This document shows, piece by piece, positions 13,097-23,822 of a DNA stretch of 64,000 nucleotides. The first letter of the stretch is position 1, and every line of letters begins with the position of its first letter. The stretch covers positions 2,852,001 through 2,916,000 of the forward strand of contig OZ004592.1 in the NCBI GenBank assembly GCA_963924555.1, read 5' to 3'. Under the pieces are notes generated by a model that was not told the DNA's origin, did not search any database, and saw nothing but the letters and a program-made list of their open reading frames with translations. The stretch is from Crambe crambe (Eukaryota; Porifera; Demospongiae; Poecilosclerida; Crambeidae). Position numbers and translations under genes: made by a program.

Positions 13097-13539
13097 GTTT
13101 TCATATTCATATCTTACTTTGTGCATAATCAAAGTGAGATGATAATTATCACTATGTCTTATTGCTGGTGGTCAGCCACATCTAAATCCCACAAGCAATA
13201 ATATAAATTCTGACACATATTCCAATGTTTGCATGCTTTTAATTATGTGTCAACTGCTTCAGATTTCTCACCAATTACTGCCAAGTAGCTAAATGTAATG
13301 GCAGTACTTCCTTATACCTATACACTTTCAGTTCCATAGATTAACCATTTATGGTGAAGGTCCATTATAGAAATAGAATTTAGTAAAAATGTAATAATTA
13401 AATGTCCATGCAACTGACAGTTTCATCATCCCCTGCCAACAGTAAAGGCATGCATAAAAAAGACAATAGGGGAAGCTATGGGAATAGAGCTGCATAACAT
13501 TACTTGCTCAGTGATTGCTAGGTACATTTGTCTTCTATA

Positions 13540-14830
13540 ATGGTGAGACAAATAGTTTTGAAGTATTTATAATAGAAGTCACTTGGATAAAAAAGAAAGC
13601 CAGTATACAGAGACTATCATAATCTGCCATTATTCTCCTCATCAAAATATGGAGAGACAGAGCTACTATTGCTATTTAATCTGCTCATTTTTTACAGCTG
13701 CTTCCTTTTCATCCCATGGATCTGGTACTAATCACTACAATCACGATGGGAGATTTATCAGGCAGCAGCACCTGAACCCTATATCTATGCAGGTGCACCC
13801 ATACCCCTCATGCATGCACACATGCTACATAGAACGCTTCAAACTATATTTTTATGGCAAACCAACTTAAGTCCTTGACGATTTGCTTAAGCTAAATCTT
13901 CACCATTTAAATATTTAGATATATGATTGCACTAAACTGGCTTGTGGCCTTGAGTTGGTTCAGGCATCTATTATACATGCACTTTTAAACTGCTGTTCAA
14001 TCTTGTTCCCAGTTCTATAGGGACCCTTGTGGTAATCATACCATAGCTCAGGTAGTTAAAATACTAGCTATAGAGCTCTTTCATAGGTCAAGTGCGATGA
14101 ACTGACAAGTTATATAGCAGCTCCATACAGAAGCAGTAAATAAATCACTCTAGTTCTTGTTACGCTTTTTTGTAACAAGGATATATCTTTACATTAGCAA
14201 AATACTGAAGAATCGTAATTATTATCATATACAATAAATCGGAGGTTTATCACAATAATGGAATCCCTGTGCTAATGATGATCATTGCCATGTCATCCAG
14301 GACTAGGTAATGTAGTCATCCTGAGAATTCTCATTGATACCACCTTCATTTTACTGAGTCAGTCATCATATAACTTCTTCGCACAAAAAAAAACAAACCA
14401 AAATGCCACAGGTACACGTACCTACATGTGTCGTGCAATAGTAGTGCCCTGCACGTGCACAGTGCGCATGCTCCAATTGTAATTTTGAAGTGGATTGTAA
14501 GTGCTAGGCTTATCTAAGTGGACAGTCCTGCGTACAGTGCTACTATGTAAATTGACCAAATTACAGTAATAAAGTGCCACTAAATATGCTAAAAATGAGG
14601 ATGATGAAATAGTGATCTTTTCATTTACCTCTGGAAGCAGGGTAACAACACTTTAGTTATGAAAAAATAGTTAGCTAGCTACTCTTGCACATTTTTTGCC
14701 CCCCCCCCCCCCCCCCCTTATTACACAGCAGAATGACTGGACCCCTTTGGGGAGGAATGTTGAAGAATTTTTTATCCTTCAATCTCTCCAGTTTTCCATG
14801 GCCGAGGTTAAATATTAATACCTGTTGCTG
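13540..14830 (+). pseudogene. Degenerate copy of the SLC18B1-like gene
   Basis: Three blocks match the intact upstream gene in order: 13541-13700 (ATGGTGAGACAAATAGTTTT start region, soon interrupted by stops), 13920-14035 (helix encoding the CTFKLLFNLVPSSIGTLV-like segment, still followed by a GGTAATCAT donor) and 14735-14815 (GGMLKNFLSFNLS-like end). Retained splice-site remnants show it is an unprocessed tandem duplicate, not a retrocopy. Several exons are missing and the frame is broken. Confidence 0.8.
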
Positions 14831-15647
14831 TAGGCATTTTAATCCACAAATACTTTTGCAGAACAATTGTCATGCAGGCAGGGATACATGGTGGCCATGA
14901 AGTATTTGTGACTAGGGAACAATGTTTTCATAGCCCTATTGTTCTTAGCCACTAGCTACTCCAGAGCCGCTACCCTAAACTGCTGTATACAGTTCATTGT
15001 TTTCACAATCCTTGGAAAATTTGACTCAGTAACAAGTGTGTCTTTAAAAAGACTTGATGCCTCGGCACATAAGACTTGATATGCACCAAGCATTTATTTT
15101 GGGTTTCTAGATAGCTATTCTACTTTTTCAGGTAAGCTATACAGAAGACTAAAGATCTGAAATTCATCATGTTATTATTGTATTGATTCTGTCAATAACT
15201 TCTATGCTAGCTAGCAATAGAGATTTTGCTCTTCCTACAATCATGACTTTGTGGCTCTCTTTCTGCTATCTCAAATGACTGTTTAATAACTGGCTTACTT
15301 TGTAGCCTCTGCTCCCACCATTCAAGATTTTTTTCTTCCCCCCCCCCCCCCCCCCAAAAAAAAAACAACAACAAAAAACAAACTAACAAAAAAAAAACAG
15401 CCAGTATATTTTTTAGTGTGTAGATACACACACATCCATGAGTGGGCATGGCAACTGGTACTGTATTATTGTAGTCAGCCCAAGTTTAGGTAAATGAAAA
15501 TCTGTATATCTATGAAAGATTGAGTTGTAGTTGTAATACTGCACTATTAAGACATGTTGTCATACATACATGATTTAGACTTAATACTATAATCACTGTA
15601 AGTCACAATGACAGTGTTTAAATATGAGAGTCAATGATAGTATAATG
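14831..15647. other. Spacer between the transporter pseudogene and thiolase copy 3
   Basis: No gene recognised. It includes a poly-C tract running into poly-A at about 15340-15365; a similar poly-C run lies at 14700-14717 just upstream. Open frames across the poly-C tracts are compositional artefacts. Confidence 0.4.
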
Positions 15648-18600
15648 TTATGAAGCATACCGTTCCACCAGCATAGCATGACCCTACAATTATAACATGC
15701 CGTCATTATGTAATAATGGATATCAATACACTCTTATATACCTGTCCCCCAGCAGCACATGCAGCAAGCAAGGCAAAGCGTCCGTCCTCTTTGTGTAGTC
15801 TATTTGCAGCAGTGGTAACAAGTCGAGCACCAGTAGCACCAAAAGGATGACCAATGGAAAGGGACCCTCCCCAAGTATTCAGTTTCTCCATGGGAACTGC
15901 TCCAACCTACATTTCATATAGATGGAACTATTATACATGTAAGATCTTTTCCATTTTGATAGACTAATGAATAGTGTTCTACAGAATTTCTAAGTATACT
16001 AGGGCAATATTCAACATTCAGTAACAGCGAGTGAGCAAGCAAATATTCTTTAGTGCTACAACTCTTTAGAAGATTTTGCTGCTGAGTTTATATGTAACAA
16101 AGCACTTAGATAAGCCTGTAGAACCTCTATAACTATACTATAGCAATGTGCACTGCAGCATTTGAAAGTGAGCAAGTAAAGTAGCTAATAGGCTCCAGTG
16201 CTTGATATTGCTAAGAGTCATGTTAGTGGTGGTTCCAACCAGGAAGCTCCATGCATGAAAAGCTGTAAATATTTACCACAAGCACCTCTATGACAAAAGG
16301 CCATACACATCATCAACTGGAAAATGTCCTTTCAGACTGCACTTTGAATTAAGCAATGATCATATCACGCATCCTTTCAAGATTAGGTTTACTCTTAGAT
16401 CTGTCCACAAATAATAATACCTTAGTGGATCTTCCAATATACTTTTCGGAAAAATAATCAGAGTCCATAGCTTTCAAGTTGGCTAGAATCTGACCCTGCA
16501 GGTACATAGTATATAATTACATATCATCATGACTTTGCTAATACTCACAGCAAAAGCCTCATGGTATTCAAAAACATCAATATCCGATAGTTTCAGTCCG
16601 GTTTTATCGAGAAGTTTGGGCGTAGCATAAGCAGGACTGAGAAATAATTCATACTAACATAATGAGGAAACTTATATGAGATCTTTTTGGTACACTTTCC
16701 AGGTAAGCTCTGCCATTAAATAGCAGAGCTAGAAATAAGATGGGTCATTATGAATAAGATGGGTCATTATAGTCGGACATTTAATATCCTGTAATACTTA
16801 AAACTGGTCAGCCATTTGGTTGGAAATGACCAGTGACCAGCAGTTATTTCTAGCTCTGCAGTAGCATTTTGGCAAAAGTCTACATAGTGTGCATTATATC
16901 TAACTGGTATTAAAACACATACCCAAGAAGCAGCTGATCCTTTGGATCTTGTGACACAAAAACAAAATCTCTATAATTATAGGACACTATGATTATTGCA
17001 GACTGTACTAGTAGCATGTAACTATATACCTGAGGTAGGCCTTGGGTTTATATCCCAGTTTTAATGCCTTTTCCTCGCTCATCAGCAGAACAGCTGAAGC
17101 TCCATCAGTCTAAAGTAATTTCAGAGAACAAAGAGGAATTATCATAATCATTAAGAATTCCAGTAAAATATTTTTCCTGCAATGTGTCCCATTTAATTCA
17201 CATACAATTTGCAATGATAGTTTGAACAGTATGGACTGCTGTAATGGCAGCTGACCTTGTAGCGTAGCACAATATGACTAGGTAATACACATACATGCTA
17301 TTCACAGGAGCAATCTGACTGAATAACTCTAGTCCATTAGTTATTAATGGTGGGTGGAGTTTCAAACTAGTTCTAGTATGTAAGACCGAAACCTAAAGAC
17401 ATAGTTGAAACAACAATAATGGCATGCCAGTCCCAATGCAACAAGCAATATTACAAGTAACAGTGTGTAATGAACACAAACTTTACTGTGGGACCAGAGC
17501 TATTGTTGAAAATTACCAAGAAAGAGGAATTGGCAGCAGTGATGGTACCATGAGGCTTGATGAAGGCTGGTTTCAACTTGGCCATCTTCTCTACAGTAGA
17601 AACTCTGATCCCATTATCAGTGCTCACTGATTTCTCTTTGCCTATAACACACAATGAATGATAGCTTACAAACACATCCTTAACCATAGGTATAGCTCCT
17701 AACCTGGTATGTGTACAGTTAGTAAATCACTGAGGTATTTTTTCTCAGTGGCACTATTAGCCAGTGTGTGAGAACGGAGGGCATATTCATCTTGTTCTTG
17801 ACGAGTTATCCCAAATGATGAAGCAAGACGGTCAGCACTATGACCCATCACTTCATTTGTGGAGAACTCTGATATACTTGGAAGCTGAAAGAATATACAC
17901 AAAATGCACATTCCATCCAAAGGAATAGTCCAGAATGTAATGATTTATTTGAAAGCTTTGCTTCGTGGAAGAATTTCAAGCCGAGTTTATGAATATGGCA
18001 AATGTAGTCTTACTTCTAATCCAAAGTGTCTGAGACCTCCAAGATAGATGCTGGCCTTGCCTACAGCTGACTTGACCTATATAAAAACATAAACTCTACA
18101 CTTGATTTCGATCACTAGCTGACCTTGTTGGCATCGATCAAGGCTCTCCTCAATCCACGAGATAATCTAATGGGTACATCTGACATAAAGTCCACTCCAC
18201 CAGCTACTACAATATCACTTTGCCCTGATGCTATTTGGCATACCCCTGCAATGATGTTGATATTATAAATCCTGGTTACTGAAGGTTTCAAAATCTATGG
18301 AGTGATCAAATCTAGCTTAATTGATCTAGCTCTGAAATTAGGGTTTAACAATACTAATTTAAAGAGCATATGTACTGCATCATAGATGAACTGCGAGTGA
18401 TGCACACTTTATAACCATAATAATGCCATAGCTACTACCACTTCTATCAAAAACTCCTCTTCTTCAAAAATAGCACCATAAACTTAGGAGAGTGAAGCAG
18501 CTTTAGACCTCTCCATTGGTTACTAGCATCTTCAAGACAGAGGGTATTATAGGAGAGGGGGACTATTGCACAGCAGCATTCAAATACCAAAATTGTAGCA

Positions 18601-19997
18601 TTAAAAGTGAAGACAATAGAGATCTCATAAGCTGAGCTAGGAACAAATAGAAAATCATGTACCTACACTGTAGCTCCACGTGATCAAGAGTGGACAACAG
18701 GAATTGTGTCAACAGATGTAGGCATAGTGATGGCTGTTACAGTACAGTGTATATTCACTTTTCAGTCAAAGAAAGCAGTTACTTCTCCAAATAAATTGAT
18801 CATATATTGTCTTCACACATATATGTACATACATACATACACATGCACATACCAGTACTTATAGCAGCATTGGAAGATATGCAGGCCATAGTGGTTGTAT
18901 GGCAAGGGACACCATCCTTGAAACCAGCTTGCATTGCTGCCTATAGATCGGTATTAATTAAATGCACAGAGATAGTGCACATACTACACAGACAGTGTAC
19001 TGTGTCTATCATTAGTGCATTACTATATTTTGAGCAAGATTTACCTCTCTGGCAATGTTGCTGGTCTTTACCTCCTGAATAACAGTCCCTACCACTATAT
19101 GATCCACTTGTTCTGGATATACATATCAATATAATACATGACGACTACGGGTCATCCATTCCTTCCTCCCTCCTTTTCTTTGCCTAGGTACAGGTACCTG
19201 CCCTTGAAATAATGCTATCAACTAACCTGGAAGTACTCCAGTTCGATTCAGTAAGCCGCTGCACATAAAGCCAGCCATGAAGGATATAATTATTTTAAGG
19301 AAATCAACTTACTGAAATGCAAAGCGTTGCAAGTCATGAGGCATCATCTTCTTATAACTTGAAGATCAACATTGTTAGTGACACGCACACACATGTATAC
19401 ACACTTACTCTGTTCCACTCATGAGGAAAGGTGTTCTTACTCCTTCAACAAGAACCACATTGCGGCCAACTAATGCAGGATGGATAGTGGTAACTACAAT
19501 ATACATTTTTAGGGGCTCCCCTTCATCAGCCTCATTTTTATTTTTATTCGAATTTTAACTTCCATGGCCCATAGCTGTGCTATACAAGTAGTAAATAATT
19601 GGATGTCAATTACAGTATAGCTAACACACACTTTATGTAGAAAATGCAGCAAGCTCACATCCTGGCACCACTTGACTTAACTAGGAAGTGTAGTTACAAG
19701 AAGTACAATCAAGCTAGGAGCAGTGAGTGTATACAGCCAGTGTAGGCACTGCACTATCAAGAGTTCTTGCTAGCTACGTACGTCTTTCCCAAAACAGAAA
19801 GATAACCCCCTGCATGCGGTGCAACTTACACTTAGACTGATTTATCTTGACTGAACTGACAGCTGAAATAGTGACAAAAAATATCACACATGCACATGGC
19901 ATGAAACTTACTATTCACCTCTTACAGTCTGCCTGATATTTATAGCCACCAATGGCCGTGCAATACCTCTTCTGCTCAGAAAACTTAAAGAAGACAT
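15648..19997 (-). CDS. HADHB: HADHB thiolase, copy 3 (canonical-type trifunctional enzyme beta subunit)
   Basis: The copy closest to canonical HADHB as I remember it: [86 protein letters not shown], and a last exon [11 protein letters not shown]. Exon 1 (19997-19920) encodes [20 protein letters not shown], a classic arginine-rich mitochondrial presequence, and joins in phase 1 to [15 protein letters not shown] (19469-19409). Later exons in transcript order lie near 19360-19316, 19262-19222, 19117-19043, 18945-18857, 18247-18123, 18077-18013, 17884-17702, 17641-17516, 17110-17033, 16967-16922, 16637-16548, 16497-16420, 15907-15742 and 15683-15648. The product should pair with the HADHA alpha subunit on the inner mitochondrial membrane and perform the last step of long-chain beta-oxidation. 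Its 165-bp exon at 15742-15907 is almost identical to copies 1 and 2 although the rest is diverged. Confidence 0.9.
18690..18915 (+). repeat. Segment duplicated at 9775-10018
   Basis: Direct repeat shared with the region left of the transporter gene: the block around GTGATGGCTGTTACAGTACA, the TCAGTCAAAGAAAGCAGTTA stretch, the TACATACATACATAC run and the cysteine-motif exon complement all recur in the same order at 9775-10018. The repeat links the thiolase pseudogene fragment to copy 3 and marks the source of that fragment. Confidence 0.7.
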
Positions 19998-21190
19998 CGG
20001 GATTCAGGTTAGCATAGATGATAAGAGTTAGGGTATCACGTGACACTTACTATTAATTATTTTTTGTTTACAAGCTAAGAGCCAGTTGCATGCAGGAAGT
20101 GTACTTGGGGTCGGGAGGCTTGATACGTGCCAGGCTGGAGAGTGACAAGACGATTTAGGTGAGTGTGCTATTGTAGTACGTACTGGCTACCTATTCCTCT
20201 CAGTCTGGTTTGGCCATTTCCATGTCAAAAACCTATTATAAAAGCTGCTAGTCTCAAACTCCAGACACAAGCAGTGAGAGGGGTGGGAGATGATAAGTGA
20301 GCACACTACAGTTAGTAGCCAGATCTCTATTTAAAAAATACAACCAAAGATATGACAATCTGGCGTAGCCAGCCAAAGGCACGAGGGTCTGATGCATGAT
20401 ACATAATACTTGGACTTGTTCGGGGGCAGGAAGTGCGTGGATGACGCTTCCAATAATTCATGTGTCACAATGACACAGTACACGCAGTGGGCAAAACCGC
20501 AAAAACATCTCTCCCACATAGAAGCGTCCACCTGCTCACACTTCAACCCTAATGGGTACCCCAATCTAACAGCAGCTCTGTTGGCTTCAGTGTTGTTGCA
20601 GCCATTATTACAGTGTGCGCACTTTTCAATGACGTCATTCAGTGACGGATGAAGTCATTTTGCATCACCAACGCCAGAATACATCACAATGATATTCAAC
20701 AGATTTTGTTGATGTGAACCTGATTCTCACTTAATTAATCCACACACCCTTGATTCATAAACACCCATGTTCATCCCTTGTGTGATCTCAACGTCTCACT
20801 TTGAAGTTTTTTTGTGTTGCTATTATCTATCTGGTTTTTTCATAGTACTTCGTCATATCTCTAGTTTTGTTCTGTCATTCTTGAGCATCAGAAGTTAGTT
20901 AGCTATACTTGCTAATCTCGCTAGCTAGTTAATTCTCGTAGCTACTGGGAGAGGGCTCACACAGATTTCTTGCTAAATGAACAAGTCCAAGTATTATGTG
21001 TTGTCAGATAAGTAATGACCATAAAGTTCAGTATAAGAATTAACCCAGGCTGCATGTTTATGTTGAAATGGTGGTACTTATCTCCATGGTTATCAGGCAT
21101 GAAAGTCTAACCATGCTAGCTAGCCATAAAAAAATGCTGCTCTTCTTTTCTTTGAGTATAGATACATGCTTTTGTGCTGACTCTCTAATC
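19998..21190. other. Divergent intergenic region between HADHB copy 3 and PCMTD
   Basis: Presumed promoters for both divergent genes, split by a mobile-element relic (20358-21009, separate entry). Flanks contain no recognised coding sequence; an 80-codon frame at 20410-20652 lies within the element and has no family resemblance. Confidence 0.45.
20358..21009. mobile_element. Small inverted-repeat element (family shared with 46151-46517), truncated
   Basis: The left end TCTGGCGTAGCCAGCC with following CATAATACTTGGACTTGTTC is repeated inverted at 20979-21009 (GAACAAGTCCAAGTATTATG). The same two motifs bound the element in the TM9SF4 intron, so this is a dispersed non-autonomous family. The right outer part (the complement of GTAGCCAGCC) is missing here, so this copy is truncated. 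No transposase frame is visible. Confidence 0.7.
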
Positions 21191-23429
21191 ATGGGAGGAG
21201 CAGTGAGTGCAGGGCAAAATAATGATGAACTGGTTGACAATCTCTGCCATGAAGACTACATTCAAACTCCAGAAGTAGAGATGGTACATCCACTTGTATA
21301 ACTTTGTTGATGAAGCACACATAGGGTGATAACACAGTAGAATGTAATGTGGGTACATCTGTATACCCTACTAAAGATCAGTGATCACCTGCTCAATTTT
21401 GACAATCATAGGTATTCCGGCAGGTGGATCGTGCCAATTTTATGAAATTTCAAGAAGATGGTGACATATCAGAGGCATATGAAGACCATGCGTGGCGAAG
21501 GGGAACTCTGCATCTTTCTGCACCTTGCATTTATACCCGCGCTATGGAAGCACTACGATTCAAAAGAGGTCACTAGATTTGTGTATTCATGTTAATGACA
21601 CCTTTTATATGCCAAATTGACATAATAACATGCTGTAGGTCTTCCTACAATTACTATATTGCCACTATCTTTATTATCAAACAGCCCTTGAGATATACCT
21701 CCATAGATTTCATTATAGTATTGTTTAGTGTATGAATATTTAGGTGTGTGTGTGTGTGTCTTTTGTAGGTGTGTCCTTTCTGAATGTGGGTAGTGGGACT
21801 GGATACTTCTCTACCATGGCAGGACTTCTCATAGGTCCCTATGGTATCAATCATGGGATAGAAATATACCCAGAAAACATAGAATTTGCTCAAGAAAAGC
21901 TAGCAGAATTCTATGAAAAATTCCCCTGGTATGATCCTATGAAGTTTTGTGAACCACTCTTTGTGGAAGGCAATGGGTTGCTGCTTAGTCCAGGGAACTT
22001 GTTGTACAGTCGGATATATTGTGGAGCAGCCTGTCCTCCTGAGCATGCTCAGTTGATGAAGAACATGTTGGCAGTAGGTGGGATCCTAGTTATGCCCCAT
22101 GATAACCAGGTTAGTTTCTGTTTATACCCCAAAAAGATAAGCAAAGATTGTACATTGGCATAGCAAATTCATGCTATTCAGCGTTTAGGCATAATAATTA
22201 TTATTAGATGATGCAGAACAGCAATTCCTGTTCTCATACTGTTATGTATGTATGTGTACAATGTTATGTACAGTTGGAGTGTGTTGATCGAGTCAGTCAA
22301 ACAGAGTGGAAAACAGAGGTGATTTTACCAAGTGTGTCCTTTGCTCCTCTCATTCTACCATCACAGGAATCGGTTAAAGATCTTGCTGCACTTGAAATAG
22401 GTATGTGCAAAGCTTATAATTATTACATCAGAAGGAATGACCATACTTTGTGCTGCACTTATCACAAGATTGAAACAGCATTATGAGGTGCTAACTTTTA
22501 AGCAGCAGAACTGTTGGTACATGTAAGACATCCTATACCCAGCCGATACTTCAAACACTTGGCTAAATAGTTGGGAACTCTCATAACAGTTCTTGCTTGA
22601 AAAGTCTTGATACGTATACATTTTATGCAGCCATTCAGCCATTTACTCTAAAGCATTATTGTCGCCTGGAGATCCTTAAGCAACTTGGTAGGGAGAGATA
22701 CCATAAAGCATCAGAACTTCCTCTGCCCCAACATTTAAAGGTCGGTTAAAAGACAATTTCTCAGACAAGTACATACTATTTCTTGTTCAAAATAGGATTA
22801 TGTGGCGCATTACAGAGATTGGGGTCCCTCTAGTCCTCCAGTCAAAATCCTTTGCCCAATAGACCACTCAAAAGAGAAACTAGATCAGAGTAGTTCAGAA
22901 GATGGCCAAGCAAAGGCAGAGGCTGCAGCATCTGGAGATGGGGACAGTGGGAGTGGCTCTAATGGGTACAGAAAGGGTGGGGCAAGGGAAAGTGGGGATG
23001 GAAGGATGCAGTATGCTCACCCTATGAATATCAATGGAAGAAGAATGCTAATCTGCAATATAAACGGCATTTATTTCCAGGTATTGTGTCCTTTCTTCAA
23101 CCAGGATAAGTTTTGTTTTGTTACATGATAATGTGTTCCCACATGTCCCCTAGTATCACTCTAGTAAGTTTGTTCATTTGTGTGTTTAGATTCCTCTTGA
23201 AAACGATGATAGAAATGAAAATGATGATAATGATGAAGAAATGACAGAGAACAGTGCCAGTGAAGAGAATTCAAGCATGGATAATAATGCTAGTGATGAA
23301 AATCACAATGAATTGGCTATGAATGAAATGGTTTCTCAAGATGAGTGTACTTACAGCACTGATGATCCTACTTCTGATAAGGAATGCCTTGAAGAGCATA
23401 ACGAAGAACAATCAGTTTCAAAACACTGA
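21191..23429 (+). CDS. PCMTD1/2-like: PCMTD-type protein-L-isoaspartate methyltransferase domain protein
   Basis: Exons: 21191-21283, 21412-21568, 21769-22109, 22274-22399, 22630-22740, 22796-23079, 23190-23429. The start MGGAVSAGQNNDELVDNL matches the PCMTD N-terminus and has a myristoylatable Gly2. HLSAPCIY and the SAM-binding LNVGSGTGYFSTMAG follow, then GINHGIEIYPENIEFA, RIYCGAACPPEHAQL and VGGILVMPHDNQ. After the methyltransferase fold comes PFTLKHYCRLEILKQL and, 14 residues on, LPLPQHLKDY; this has the shape of a SOCS box (BC box then Cul5 box), as known for PCMTD proteins, which act as Elongin/Cullin adaptors. The protein ends in an Asp/Glu/Asn/Ser-rich acidic tail of about 75 residues. 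Whether it still methylates isoaspartate is uncertain; vertebrate PCMTDs bind SAM but show little activity as far as I recall. Confidence 0.9.
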
Positions 23430-23822
23430 CTACTCACTGTTTTATACTACTCAATTACATTCAGATCTTTCAACTTCATTTCTCAGCTCAGTTTTCCCCA
23501 ATCATCAGTAATTGAAGTGTTGTTTATTATAATTATAAATCACAAATCATAATAATTATTGTTTATGTAATATATTCCCTACGCGCGCGCGGTTACCGTA
23601 CCCGTCGCGTGATTTACCGCGCGTATTAACTTTGTTGTTATGGTTACTAATTCTTCCGAAAACTTTACTGTCAGTGGAAGTTTAGGAGTCACCGTTCATG
23701 AATTCTATCCTAATCATAAAATCATACCAACTGTGAATATGGTAGTGGCGAATCTTTGGTTTTGAACTTCGATTGGTGTAGCTAGCTTGTTTATTATGCT
23801 GGCTGAGTGATTAAACTATGCA
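23430..23822. promoter_or_regulatory. Presumed CpG-containing promoter of the MAK/ICK kinase
   Basis: A 390-bp gap between two genes on the same strand. It has a local CpG-rich patch at 23579-23630 (ACGCGCGCGCGG, GTCGCGTGATTTACCGCGCG), striking in AT-rich surroundings, and no coding frame. The promoter role is inferred from position and composition. Confidence 0.45.

Noticed and set aside
14675-14900. Open frames with poly-Pro or poly-Gly
   Set aside because: Caused by the poly-C run at 14700; the + sequence is the decayed transporter copy.
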